Assembly (NCBI RefSeq): GCF_014200725.1
Contig: NZ_JACHCL010000001.1
Coordinates: 1,550,001-1,614,000 of the forward strand
Source of the DNA: Janthinobacterium silvisoli
Lineage (GTDB): Bacteria > Pseudomonadota > Gammaproteobacteria > Burkholderiales > Burkholderiaceae_D
Direction: 5' to 3'
DNA length: 64,000 bases
Below the pieces are notes generated by a model. It had not been told where the DNA came from and did not search any database. It saw only the letters and a program-made list of their open reading frames with translations. The first letter of the stretch is position 1, and each line of letters begins with the position of its first letter. This document shows, piece after piece, positions 8,952 through 17,507 of the stretch. The translations under genes and the position numbers were made by a program.

Positions 8952-10262
8952 TTACTCGGCTTGCTCGGCGTCAGCCGGCTTTTCATCGGCAAACACTTTT
9001 TTCGGCATCACTTTGCGCTCGAACACGGCGGCAAAGAAGCCATCGGTCTGGTGCTGGTGTGGCAGCAGTTTCAAATAATCGCCCATTTCCAGTTCGATCT
9101 TTTGCTCAGCCAGCACCTTATTCATCGGCACCAGGAAGAAGTCGGGATGATCGGCCAGGAATTGCTCGGCGATCACATCATTTTCTTCATTGAGGAAACT
9201 GCAGGTAGCGTACACCAGGCGGCCGCCGCCTTTGACCAGGCGCGCCGCACCCGACAGGATGGCCGCCTGCTTGACTTGCAGTTCGCCGATGGAGTTCGGT
9301 TGCTGGCGCCATTTCACGTCCGGATTGCGGCGCAAGGTGCCCAGGCCGCTACATGGCGCATCGACCAGCACGCGGTCGATCTTGCCAGCCAAACGCTTGA
9401 TCTTGGAGTCACGCTCATGCGCGATCTGCACCGGATGCACATTCGACAAGCCACTGCGGGCCATGCGCGGTTTCAGCTTGGCCAGGCGCTTTTCAGATAC
9501 GTCAAATGCATACAGACGGCCCGTGTTGCGCATCAGCGCGCCCAGCGCCAGGGTCTTGCCGCCCGCGCCGGCACAGAAATCGACCACCATCTCGCCGCGC
9601 TTGGCGCCAACGATCTGCGACAGGATCTGGCTGCCTTCATCCTGTACTTCGATCGCGCCGCTCTGGAACAAGGGCATGTTTTGCAGCGATGGTTTTTTCA
9701 CCACGCGCAGGCCCAGCGGCGCGTACGGCGTCGGGGTGCTCAGGATCGGTGCTTCGGCCAGGGCCAGCATCACGTCTTCACGCGTGGATTTGAGCGAATT
9801 GACGCGCAAGTCCAGCGAGGCCGGCGCATTCAGGGCATCGGCCAGCAACATGGTTTCCGTTTCGCCGAATTGGGCGATCAGCTTGTCAAACAACCACTTT
9901 GGCATATTGGCGCGCATGGTGGCTGGCATCAGGTTGCGGTCGATCTGCTTGATGCGGTCCAGCCATTCGACTTCTTCTTCCGTCAGGCCGCCCAGCGAAT
10001 CGGCGCCCATCGCTTCGGCCAGGCCGAGGATGGTCAAACGGCGCATGGTCGGGCCATTGCCCGCTTCGGCGAAGTCGGTAAAGAACGATTTGTTGCGCAG
10101 CACGGCATAAATGCCTTCGGCGATGGCGCCGCGCTCGCGCGAACCGAGACGCGGATGGTCGCGGAAATAGCGCGACAAGGTGGTGTCGGCTGGCGCCGTA
10201 AAACGTAAAATTTCGCGCAATACTTCTTCAGCATTCGCAAGTATCGCTGGTGGCAATCTCAT
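8952..10262 (-). CDS. RsmB-like 16S rRNA (cytosine-5) methyltransferase
   Basis: 436-aa SAM-dependent RNA methyltransferase of the RsmB/NOP2 family. The N-terminal about 140 residues resemble the helical NusB-like region. The catalytic domain has VDFCAGAGGKTLALGALM (SAM site, about residue 245), DAPCSGLGTLRRNPDVKW (motif IV cysteine) and YATCSFLNEEN (motif VI, catalytic cysteine). Both cysteines are present, so it should be active. The tail (ADEKPADAEQAE) is acidic. It is 21 bp downstream of purN. Calling it RsmB itself is an inference; some betaproteobacteria carry both a true RsmB and this paralogue. Confidence 0.9.
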   Translation of the reverse strand: MRLPPAILANAEEVLREILRFTAPADTTLSRYFRDHPRLGSRERGAIAEGIYAVLRNKSFFTDFAEAGNGPTMRRLTILGLAEAMGADSLGGLTEEEVEWLDRIKQIDRNLMPATMRANMPKWLFDKLIAQFGETETMLLADALNAPASLDLRVNSLKSTREDVMLALAEAPILSTPTPYAPLGLRVVKKPSLQNMPLFQSGAIEVQDEGSQILSQIVGAKRGEMVVDFCAGAGGKTLALGALMRNTGRLYAFDVSEKRLAKLKPRMARSGLSNVHPVQIAHERDSKIKRLAGKIDRVLVDAPCSGLGTLRRNPDVKWRQQPNSIGELQVKQAAILSGAARLVKGGGRLVYATCSFLNEENDVIAEQFLADHPDFFLVPMNKVLAEQKIELEMGDYLKLLPHQHQTDGFFAAVFERKVMPKKVFADEKPADAEQAE

Positions 10263-10283
10263 TGTTATTCTTCCTGTAATATT

Positions 10284-10892
10284 TTATTGAGGGTCCACGC
10301 GGACCTGGCCATGCTCGACGGACAGTTTATCGTCTATGAACAGGCGGATGGCGCGCGGGTAAAGCAGATGTTCCTGTACCAGCACGCGCGCCGATAAGCT
10401 TTCTTCTGTGTCGCCTGGCAAGACAGGCACTACCGCACTGGCCACGGCCGGGCCATGATCGAGCTCGGCTGTGACGAAATGCACGGTCGCGCCGTGTTCC
10501 GTCACGCCTGCCTCGATCGCCTGGCGATGGGTTGCCATGCCCGGAAACAGGGGCAGCAGCGATGGGTGGATATTGAGCATGCGCCCCGCGTAATGATCCA
10601 CGAATGGCGCCGTCAGGATGCGCATGAAACCGGCCAGCACGACCAGGTCGGGCGCAAAACTGTCGACCACGGCTTGCAGCGCCGCATCAAATGCATCACG
10701 GCTGGCATAATCCTTGTTGGCAACGATTGCGGTCGCTATCCCATGTTCCGCGGCAAACAGCAGTCCCTGGGCGTCGGCCCGGTTACTGATGACGGCCGCA
10801 ATACGGGCAGGCCATTGCTCGGCTTGCGCCGCGCGCACAACCGCTTCCATGTTGCTGCCGCGTCCGGAAATGAGGATAACGATATTTTTCAT
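10284..10892 (-). CDS. purN: Phosphoribosylglycinamide formyltransferase PurN
   Basis: Folate-dependent GAR transformylase of purine synthesis; 202 aa from the start at 10892 (MKNIVILISGRGSNMEA). An in-frame ATG at 10901 would add three residues. Visible are the phosphate loop GRGSNM, the catalytic NIHPSLLPLFPG (Asn-x-His) and the conserved Asp region in FVTAELDHGPAV. It heads a minus-strand run with the methyltransferase 21 bp away. A structured 150-bp gap separates it from the barstar gene upstream. Confidence 0.96.
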   Translation of the reverse strand: MKNIVILISGRGSNMEAVVRAAQAEQWPARIAAVISNRADAQGLLFAAEHGIATAIVANKDYASRDAFDAALQAVVDSFAPDLVVLAGFMRILTAPFVDHYAGRMLNIHPSLLPLFPGMATHRQAIEAGVTEHGATVHFVTAELDHGPAVASAVVPVLPGDTEESLSARVLVQEHLLYPRAIRLFIDDKLSVEHGQVRVDPQ

Positions 10893-10969
10893 AGCGCGCA
10901 TTGTACCCGCTATGACGGTGCGAATCTAGAAAGGCCGGCATTATTGTTGCGGCGCAACATACACCAGGT

Positions 10970-11028
10970 GGCGCTGGCGCGGTGCGCCGTACCAGATTTT
11001 CACCCTCGCCAGCGCCCTGTTTCAGGGC
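10970..11028 (-). repeat. Inverted repeat and hairpin between the barstar-like gene and purN
   Basis: GGCGCTGGCG (10970-10979) pairs perfectly with CGCCAGCGCC (11007-11016) across a 27-base loop, directly followed by a CCCTG..CAGGG hairpin (11016-11028). No U-run follows, so it is not a standard terminator. It may be an mRNA structure or a weak transcription barrier. Confidence 0.45.
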
Positions 11029-11048
11029 TGCGTGGGAAGAGTGGGTAT

Positions 11049-11447
11049 TTACTCAAACGAATAGAAGACGCGGAACGGTACTTTTTTCTCGGCCCAGTAG
11101 TCGGCCGCGTCACGAAACACGTCGAGCAGGGTCTCGCGTGCTTCCTTGTCAAATTTTTGCGTATTTGGCAATTGCTCGAGCACTACCAAAAAACCATTCT
11201 GGGTGCCTGCTTTATACATGGTATCCGTCAGGCAGACGCGCAGGGCATCGAAATTCTTGGCCAGGCTTTTCGGAAACAGGAATGCTTCTGCGATAATACC
11301 GATGACTTGTTGCTTGGTCAGGCCGGCGTGGCAGTGCGCATATAAAAAGTGCTGCCCGAGACGAATCGCCTCGTCTTGCAATTCGGTCACGCGAAAGGCA
11401 CGGATGGACTGGACAAGGTTGGGCGGCACGGTTAGTAACAAACTCAT
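11049..11447 (-). CDS. Barstar (barnase inhibitor) family protein
   Basis: 132-aa protein whose C-terminal 90 residues match the barstar fold pattern: FPKSLAKNFDALRVCLTDTM (the barstar Tyr/Phe-Gly-x-Asn-x-Asp-Ala-Leu helix with Lys in place of Gly), then GFLVVLEQLPN (central strand) and LLDVFRDAADYWAEKKVPFRVFY (last helix and strand). No ribonuclease partner is encoded nearby, so it is an orphan. Orphan barstars are common in Proteobacteria and may guard against secreted or intercellular RNases; whether this one does is unknown. The N-terminal 40 residues are not part of the classical barstar. Confidence 0.82.
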   Translation of the reverse strand: MSLLLTVPPNLVQSIRAFRVTELQDEAIRLGQHFLYAHCHAGLTKQQVIGIIAEAFLFPKSLAKNFDALRVCLTDTMYKAGTQNGFLVVLEQLPNTQKFDKEARETLLDVFRDAADYWAEKKVPFRVFYSFE

Positions 11448-11857
11448 TTTTCCCTCAAATCGACCTGTTATGTATGGATTTCTTCAAACTGCTGCAGTTC
11501 TTATTACATCCCGCACGAGGGTCAATGCGCACGCGGTGATTCGATCTGTATCAATTAAGCTAATTCATTAAACGATTCAGTACGATTTTATAAGCCATAC
11601 GCGTATTAGGGTAACGTGTTGTTCTGCATGAATCAACCCGAATATGATGTCGAACGCAAGATTTGTTACAAAGCGCCCTATTCAGGGAATCCAACATCGT
11701 GTATCGAATGAAAGTGCATGTTACAGACTGTGGGGAGAAGGGGCTTTGCTGTTACATTTTGTTGCCATGTACATCACTACGTCACGCCCGGCCGGACTAC
11801 TATAGCTTCAGTTTAAAAAAAATGCCCTGAAAGATACTCTACATAACGAGGTAAGAA
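11448..11857. other. Intergenic region, no gene seen (410 bp)
   Basis: AT-richer gap between the divergent barstar-like and glycine-zipper genes. It must hold both promoters. TACTAT near 11800 could be a -10 for the rightward gene, but no good -35 is spaced from it. No conserved RNA or repeat recognised. Confidence 0.5.
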
Positions 11858-12370
11858 ATGAACTTGCAAGCCAAATTGTTGATGTCAGCCCTTTGTATCG
11901 GTGCTTTGCCACTTGCCCAGGCCGCCGACTTTGAAGATTTCGGCCGCGTCACGCGCGTCGTGCCACAAGTGGAACAGATCAACCGTCCACGCCAGGAATG
12001 CCGCACCGAGTACGTGCAGGTTCAGACGCCGCCACAACAGCGCAGCGCTGGCGGCTCGATCGTCGGCGGTATCGCTGGCGCCCTGCTCGGTAGCCAGGTT
12101 GGCGGCGGCAATGGCCGTACGGCCGCCGCGGCGGCAGGCGCGATCGCTGGCGCCGTGGTCGGTGACCGCGTCGATAACCAGAATAATTACCAGGGTGGCG
12201 TGCAGCAACAAGCTGTACAGCAATGCCGCCAGGTCGATCACTGGGAATCGCGCAACACCGGCTATCAGGTAACGTACGACTATCGTGGCCGTAACTACAC
12301 GAGCGTTACTTCCTACGATCCAGGCGAACGCATCCGCCTGCGCGTCTCCATCGAACCTGCACAGCAGTAA
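11858..12370 (+). CDS. Exported glycine-zipper 2TM domain protein
   Basis: 170 aa with a cleavable signal peptide (about 1-22, ending ALPLAQA|ADF). Residues about 70-105 form a glycine zipper (GSIVGGIAGALLGSQVGGGN and AAGAIAGAVVGDRV), the kind that packs as paired helices in the outer membrane or periplasm. The flanks carry two cysteines (ECRTEY and QQCRQVDHW) that could form a disulfide. The C-terminal part (YQVTYDYRGRNYTSVTSYDP) is a beta-rich module common after glycine zippers in Proteobacteria. There is no lipobox. The role is probably envelope integrity or stress; nothing specific can be shown. It is a single gene ending at a strong terminator. Confidence 0.85.
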   Translation: MNLQAKLLMSALCIGALPLAQAADFEDFGRVTRVVPQVEQINRPRQECRTEYVQVQTPPQQRSAGGSIVGGIAGALLGSQVGGGNGRTAAAAAGAIAGAVVGDRVDNQNNYQGGVQQQAVQQCRQVDHWESRNTGYQVTYDYRGRNYTSVTSYDPGERIRLRVSIEPAQQ

Positions 12371-12390
12371 CTTGCTTTGTGACAGGCAAT

Positions 12391-12422
12391 AAAATGCCGG
12401 CCCCATGAGGCCGGCATTTTTT
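12391..12422 (+). terminator. Rho-independent terminator (usable in both directions)
   Basis: AAAATGCCGGCC / GGCCGGCATTTT stem with a short loop, A-run before and T-run after. Confidence 0.9.
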
Positions 12423-12470
12423 ATGGTGCTCCGGCGCGGGCTATAATGCGGCACACTTTCAGGCCGTCTT

Positions 12471-13262
12471 ATGCTTATCAAACGAAAATCCATCGAACAA
12501 GTCGAATCTTCCCGCCCCGCCACGCGCAAGCCGCGCTACGCGCCCGTTACCCTGTCGGAAATGGATGGCGTGCGCTATCTGCATTTCGGTACCGAGTGGG
12601 TGCAGGGCGCCATGCGCATCCGCAAGCCCGACTGGCCGGAGCTGGAGTACGCGCAACAGATGATGGCGTGGATGCTGTGGATCAAGCAGCCGCAGCGCCT
12701 GGCCCAGCTGGGCCTGGGTACGGCCGCGCTGACCAAATTCTGCTACCGCCAGTTTCCCGAGGCACAGGTCGATGCGATCGAGCTGAACCCGTCCGTCATC
12801 GCCATCTGCGCCTCGATGTTCAAGCTGCCGCCCAATGACGAGCACCTGCACGTGCGCGAAATGGATGCGCTGGACTACGTCAACGACGAAGCCAACCATG
12901 GCACGCTCGATGCGCTGCAAGTGGACTTGTATGACGCCACGGCGCGCGGCCCCGTGCTCGACAGCGCCGACTTTTACAGCGCCTGCTGCGCCTGCCTGGC
13001 GCCGCACGGCATCATGACGGTCAATCTGTTCGGCGACCACCCGAGCTACGCAAAAAACATCAAGGCGATGAAATTTGCGTTTGAACAGGTGATCTGCCTG
13101 CCTGAAGTCCATGATGGGAACGTGGTGGCCATCGCTTTCAAGACCAAAGTCGCTCTCGATGCCGAGGCGCAAGCAGCCCTGCTTGAACGGGCAAAACAGA
13201 TCGTCGCCGACACCAAGCTGCCTGCCAAATCCTGGCTCAAGGGCATACAAAGCACGCTGTAA
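12471..13262 (+). CDS. Spermidine synthase-like SAM-domain protein
   Basis: 263 aa, Rossmann-type protein of the spermidine-synthase superfamily. Visible are the SAM/dcSAM-binding pattern AQLGLGTAALTKFCYRQFPEAQ, the acidic residue after strand two (VDAIELNPSVI), the second acidic motif VREMDALDYV, and DALQVDLYDA. In true spermidine synthases the first glycine loop reads GGGDG; here it is GLGTA, and the gate-keeping Asp/Tyr pattern is altered, so polyamine synthesis is doubtful. Standalone members like this are usually annotated only by family. It is followed by the GspE-like gene after 43 bp, probably on one transcript. Confidence 0.8.
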   Translation: MLIKRKSIEQVESSRPATRKPRYAPVTLSEMDGVRYLHFGTEWVQGAMRIRKPDWPELEYAQQMMAWMLWIKQPQRLAQLGLGTAALTKFCYRQFPEAQVDAIELNPSVIAICASMFKLPPNDEHLHVREMDALDYVNDEANHGTLDALQVDLYDATARGPVLDSADFYSACCACLAPHGIMTVNLFGDHPSYAKNIKAMKFAFEQVICLPEVHDGNVVAIAFKTKVALDAEAQAALLERAKQIVADTKLPAKSWLKGIQSTL

Positions 13263-13305
13263 GCCGGTTTTTATCCATGGCCGGCACCCTGAAAGGTTGC
13301 CGGCC

Positions 13306-15057
13306 ATGTCGATCTCCCCGCCACTGGATTTACCGCAACTGCTTTCCTGGCTGCAGGAAGATGGGCTGCTGGACGCCAAACAGGCAGCGCAAGTATGTAC
13401 TCACGCTGCCGCCCTGCCTTCTGCGCCGCTACACCCGCTGTGCAGCGTAGCCGATTGCAAATTACCCTCGTTGACGCTCGACAGCCTGTGCGCCTGGCTG
13501 GCGCGGCGGTCGCACCTGCCCTATTTGCGCATCGATCCGCTCAGTATTGATTTCAGCCAGGTGGCGAACGTGATGACGGCCAGCTATGCGGCACGTTTCA
13601 ATATCCTGCCCGTGGAAAGCACGCATGAACGCATCGTGATCGCCACCGCCCAGCCGTATGCGCTGGCCTGGCAAGCAGGCCTCGGTTCACTGGCGCCACG
13701 CAAGCTGAGCCTGGTGATTGCCAATCCCGTGCACATCGCCGACTATATCGCGCAGTTTTTCAGCTTGGCCGGTTCCGTCCAGGTGGCGCGGCAGGCATCC
13801 ACGCAAGATGTGGCGCTGCGCCACAATTTCGAACAGCTGGTGGAATTGGGGCGCAACAAAAGCAGCCTCGACGCCAATGACCAGCATGTGGTGCGCATCG
13901 TCGACTGGCTGTGGCAATACGCATTTGCCCAGCGCGCCTCGGACATCCATCTGGAACCGAAACGCGATGCGGGCTACGTACGCCTGCGCATCGACGGCTT
14001 GCTGCATCAGGCCTACCAGGTGCCGCCGGTGGTGATGCTGGCGATGACGGCGCGCATCAAGTTGCTAGGACGCATGGACGTAGTGGAAAAGCGCCGCCCG
14101 CAAGATGGCCGCATCAAGACCCGTAATGCCCAAGGGCAAGAAATCGAGCTGCGCCTATCCACCCTGCCCACCGCGTTTGGCGAAAAACTCGTGATGCGCA
14201 TCTTCGACCCCGAGATCGCCATCAAAAGCCTGGCCGAACTGGGCTTTCCACCGGTGGACGCCGGGCGCTGGCGGCAATTGACAGCACATACGCACGGCAT
14301 CGTGCTGGTGACGGGGCCTACGGGGTCGGGCAAGACGACCACCCTGTACAGCACGCTCAAGGCACTGGCCAGCAGCGAAGTCAATGTGTGCACGGTGGAA
14401 GACCCCATCGAAATGGTCGAGCCCGCCTTCAACCAGATGCAGGTGCAGACACAGGCCGGCATGGACCTGTCATTTGCCGACGGCGTGCGGGCGCTGATGC
14501 GGCAAGATCCCGACATCATCATGGTGGGAGAAATCCGCGACCTGGCCACGGCCGAGATGGCGATCCAGGCTGCGCTGACGGGCCATCTTGTGCTGTCCAC
14601 CCTGCACACCAACGATGCGCCCTCGGCCGTGATGCGGCTGCTGGAACTGGGCGTGCCGGCCTATCTGCTGGAAGCGTGCCTGATCGGCGTGCTGGCGCAG
14701 CGTTTGCTGCGCTGCCTGTGTTCCGATTGCAAACAGCCAGAGCCAACGCCCACCGTAGCGCAATGGCAGCAGCTGACAGGCGGACAGATTGAGCGGCCAG
14801 AAACCACCTTTCGCCCTATCGGCTGCCCCTTATGCCGGCAAAGCGGCTACCGGGGCCGCGCCGGCATTTATGAATTGCTGAGCGTAACGGAACGCTTCAC
14901 GCAACTGATCAAGGGCGGCGCCGACCTGCACGCGCTGCGGCGCCAAGGCATGCTGGACGGCATGACGCCGCTACGCATCGCCGGCGCGCGCAAGATCATC
15001 GATGGCACGACCAGCATCAGCGAAGTCTTGAAAATCACGGCGGCGCTGCAAGACTAA
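13306..15057 (+). CDS. GspE/PilB-type secretion or pilus assembly ATPase (orphan)
   Basis: 583 aa from the start at 13306 (MSISPPLDLPQLL), chosen because the preceding bases overlap the end of another gene. The N-terminal about 165 residues look like an MshEN/GspE-N domain. The ATPase core has GPTGSGKTTT (about residue 337), the Asp box, Walker B DIIMVGEIRD (about residue 402) and the His box STLHTNDAPSA. A four-cysteine zinc site is made by CLCSDCK (about 470) and CPLC (about 506), typical of GspE/PilB rather than PilT. No other secretion or pilus gene is adjacent, so which machine it powers is unknown. Confidence 0.88.
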   Translation: MSISPPLDLPQLLSWLQEDGLLDAKQAAQVCTHAAALPSAPLHPLCSVADCKLPSLTLDSLCAWLARRSHLPYLRIDPLSIDFSQVANVMTASYAARFNILPVESTHERIVIATAQPYALAWQAGLGSLAPRKLSLVIANPVHIADYIAQFFSLAGSVQVARQASTQDVALRHNFEQLVELGRNKSSLDANDQHVVRIVDWLWQYAFAQRASDIHLEPKRDAGYVRLRIDGLLHQAYQVPPVVMLAMTARIKLLGRMDVVEKRRPQDGRIKTRNAQGQEIELRLSTLPTAFGEKLVMRIFDPEIAIKSLAELGFPPVDAGRWRQLTAHTHGIVLVTGPTGSGKTTTLYSTLKALASSEVNVCTVEDPIEMVEPAFNQMQVQTQAGMDLSFADGVRALMRQDPDIIMVGEIRDLATAEMAIQAALTGHLVLSTLHTNDAPSAVMRLLELGVPAYLLEACLIGVLAQRLLRCLCSDCKQPEPTPTVAQWQQLTGGQIERPETTFRPIGCPLCRQSGYRGRAGIYELLSVTERFTQLIKGGADLHALRRQGMLDGMTPLRIAGARKIIDGTTSISEVLKITAALQD

Positions 15058-15084
15058 ACTATTTACAGTTTGTGCGAGAAGGCT

Positions 15085-15112
15085 TTGCCTTCTGGTGAAA
15101 ACCATATATAAT
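15085..15112 (+). promoter_or_regulatory. Promoter of tRNA-Lys
   Basis: TTGCCT (15085-15090), 16 bases, TATAAT (15107-15112), then a GC-rich discriminator (GCGGCC) as in growth-rate-controlled stable RNA promoters; the tRNA begins 12 bases later. Confidence 0.65.
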
Positions 15113-15124
15113 GCGGCCTCTTTC

Positions 15125-15200
15125 GGGTCGTTAGCTCAGCTGGTAGAGCAGCGGACTTTTAATCCGTTGGTCGCAGGTTCGAATCCCGCACGGCCTACCA
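15125..15200 (+). tRNA. tRNA-Lys (anticodon UUU)
   Basis: 76 bases forming a full cloverleaf with encoded CCA. Acceptor GGGTCGT pairs with ACGGCCT (G1-U72 wobble), the D-arm is GCTC/GAGC, the anticodon arm is GCGGA-CTTTTAA-TCCGT with anticodon TTT at 15158-15160, and the T-arm is GCAGG-TTCGAAT-CCCGC. The T-stem has an A-C mismatch at its third pair. Confidence 0.96.
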
Positions 15201-15215
15201 CGAATGCGCAGTACT

Positions 15216-15246
15216 AAAAAGCCAATCCTCAGGATTGGCTTTTTTC
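15216..15246 (+). terminator. Rho-independent terminator after tRNA-Lys
   Basis: AAAAAGCCAATCCT / AGGATTGGCTTTTTT with a one-base centre; works for the tRNA on the plus strand and can also serve the cytochrome gene ending at 15304 on the minus strand. Confidence 0.9.
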
Positions 15247-15303
15247 ATTTCTACTGCCTGCAAACTCCCCTGTCAGGGAAGCTTGCAAGTATTCCAGCAG
15301 AAA

Positions 15304-17355
15304 TTAATAGCGGGCATCCTTGGGTTTCCCGCCTTTCGGCCAATCATGGACCTTTTCCGGGAAATCCGGACGCGGCATGTGGGTGAAATACTCGGCCACA
15401 TCGACGGCGTCCTGGTCGGACAAATTGCCCTGCCCCAAGGGGAATTTCTGGCCATGGCCCATCACCATATTAGCTTTGACAAAACCTGCCGCCGTGTAGG
15501 TCCTGGCCATGCCCGCGCCGATATTGAAGGAACGCTCGCCCCACAGCGGCGGGAAGGCCACGACACCATCGGTACCCTTGATGCCTTGACCATAGTCGCC
15601 GTGGCAGACTGCGCATTGCTGGGCGAAAATTTTCTTGCCGTTAACAGCATTGGGCACCAGGCTGCGGTCGATCTTGGCGACGCCGCGCCCTGGCACATTA
15701 TCGCCAGCCTGGGTCGCGCCTTTCATCCAATCGATATACGCCACCATCGCCTGCAAGTCGGGCGTGCCCGCCGGCAAGGGCGAACCGTTCATCGAACGCT
15801 TGAAGCAGCCATTGATGCGTTCAGCAAGGCTGATCACCCGTCCGGCACGTGGTGCTTCCAATGGGAAAAACGCGGAAATGCCGAGGAAGGGCGAACCCTT
15901 GGCCACCGTGCCGCCATTCAAGTGACAACTGCTGCAGTTCAAGTCATTGCCCACATTCTTAGGCAAGCGGGCCTTGGTTTCCGTCATCAACTGCATGCCG
16001 CGCATCAATTGCTCGGCGTTGGCGTTCGCCATCAGGGCAGCAAATCGGGGCGTAGAAAAATCGGAAGACGTCGGCTTGAGCTTTAATTCCTTACGCACCC
16101 TGGCGACCTGCGAGACAGTGACGACCTCGCCTTTGTTACCCCAGCTGCCACGCACAAAGCTGAGGATTTCCGCCAGCTCCTCATTCGACAGGCTGTCATA
16201 GGCAGGCATGCCGAACGAGCGCGGCGAGTGCTGCGTAACGGCCGATTGCCAGCCAGTCAGCGCGATATGGATCAGCAAAGTGGGATCTTTCGATTGCACG
16301 GAATGATTCTGTGCCAGCGGCGGGAAAATATTGTCCACGCCGCGGCCATCCCTCCGGTGGCAGGTGGCGCAAAATTGCGTATAGCCCAGGCCACCACGCG
16401 TGGTGTACAGCGCTGCCTCGGTGGCTTGCGCCAACACAAGTGGTTTCCTCGGCGCCGGTCCGCCAGATTTATTGGGCGGCAAGCCATGCAGGTATTCGGC
16501 CAGCGCCGCCAGGTCGGTATCCGTAAAATACTGGGTGCTGTGCGTGATGACTTCCGTCATGCTGCCGGCCGCCGTGCCAAAACTGTTGCGCCCGGTCTTG
16601 AGCAGTTGCACGATGTCATCGGGCGTCCACAGATTACGCAAGTTAACGGCATGCCAGGTATCGAAGGTAAAACCCGCCAGGTATTGATACTCCTTGGGAC
16701 CATCTTGCCCCATGGTTTTTTCCTGGAAGGCGACGCCGCGCGGCGTGTGACAGGAGCCGCAATGGCCTAGCCCTTGAGCAAGATAGCTGCCCCGGTTCCA
16801 GGTGGCCGATTTACTGGCATCCGGCTTGAACGGCTCATCCTTGAGGAACAGTGCATTCCAGAAATACAGACCCCAGCGCATGCTGAACGGCCACTTCATG
16901 TCGTTCTCGCGGTTCTTTTGCACCACCGGCGCCACGCCATGCTGCAAGTAAACATACAGCGCCTGCATATCGTCGGGCGTGATCTTCGCATAGGATGGAT
17001 ACGGCATCGCCGGATACAAATGATGGCCATCGGCCGCCACGCCCTTGCGCATGGCGCGATTGAATTGCTCGAAGGAATACTTGCCGATACCTGTCACGGG
17101 GTCCGGCGTGATATTGGTGCTGTAGATGGTGCCGAAAGGCGTCTTCAATTCCAGGCCACCGGCCATGGCCGCGCCTTGTCCACTCGTATGGCAGGCAAAA
17201 CAATCACCGAGGCGCGCCACATATTCGCCCCGCTTGATTTGCGCCGCATCGGGCGCAGCAGACCATGCGGGCCCGGCAAAGCCCAGCATGCCAAACAATA
17301 GCAAGGTGCAGATGGCTGTAAATAAAAATGATGGAGCAGCTGGCTTGGCGTTCAT
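15304..17355 (-). CDS. Five-heme c-type cytochrome: three-heme dehydrogenase-subunit part joined to a TsdA-like two-heme part
   Basis: 683 aa with a signal peptide (cleavage near PAWSA|AP). The start at 17355 has an AAAGGG site; an ATG at 17391 has none. Five CxxCH motifs are seen: CFACH (52), CGSCH (about 199), CATCH (about 328), CSSCH (about 474) and CAVCH (about 580). Residues about 35-420 resemble the three-heme subunit of membrane alcohol/gluconate dehydrogenases (SFEQFNRAMRKGVAADGHHLYPAMPYPSY in part). Residues about 440-680 resemble thiosulfate dehydrogenase TsdA (NCSSCHLNGG, ERINGCFKRSMNG). No dehydrogenase flavo- or quinoprotein subunit is adjacent. Electron donor unknown. It could pass electrons from a periplasmic oxidase step to the respiratory chain. 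Confidence 0.85.
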   Translation of the reverse strand: MNAKPAAPSFLFTAICTLLLFGMLGFAGPAWSAAPDAAQIKRGEYVARLGDCFACHTSGQGAAMAGGLELKTPFGTIYSTNITPDPVTGIGKYSFEQFNRAMRKGVAADGHHLYPAMPYPSYAKITPDDMQALYVYLQHGVAPVVQKNRENDMKWPFSMRWGLYFWNALFLKDEPFKPDASKSATWNRGSYLAQGLGHCGSCHTPRGVAFQEKTMGQDGPKEYQYLAGFTFDTWHAVNLRNLWTPDDIVQLLKTGRNSFGTAAGSMTEVITHSTQYFTDTDLAALAEYLHGLPPNKSGGPAPRKPLVLAQATEAALYTTRGGLGYTQFCATCHRRDGRGVDNIFPPLAQNHSVQSKDPTLLIHIALTGWQSAVTQHSPRSFGMPAYDSLSNEELAEILSFVRGSWGNKGEVVTVSQVARVRKELKLKPTSSDFSTPRFAALMANANAEQLMRGMQLMTETKARLPKNVGNDLNCSSCHLNGGTVAKGSPFLGISAFFPLEAPRAGRVISLAERINGCFKRSMNGSPLPAGTPDLQAMVAYIDWMKGATQAGDNVPGRGVAKIDRSLVPNAVNGKKIFAQQCAVCHGDYGQGIKGTDGVVAFPPLWGERSFNIGAGMARTYTAAGFVKANMVMGHGQKFPLGQGNLSDQDAVDVAEYFTHMPRPDFPEKVHDWPKGGKPKDARY

Positions 17356-17457
17356 ATTAACCCTTTTATTAGCAGGGATAAGTTTACGCATACAGCGACA
17401 GCGCCGAAATAAGGTGTTTCATTTGGGCATCTAAGTCATTTCACCTAGATGCACCAT

Positions 17458-17491
17458 AAAAAATGCGGCCATACACATGGCCGCATTTTTC
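17458..17491 (-). terminator. Bidirectional-type rho-independent terminator
   Basis: Perfect 12-bp stem AAATGCGGCCAT / ATGGCCGCATTT around ACAC, with A-run and T-run on both sides; placed just past the phosphoesterase stop at 17508. Confidence 0.9.
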
Positions 17492-17507
17492 GTACAAGAT
17501 CACAGCA

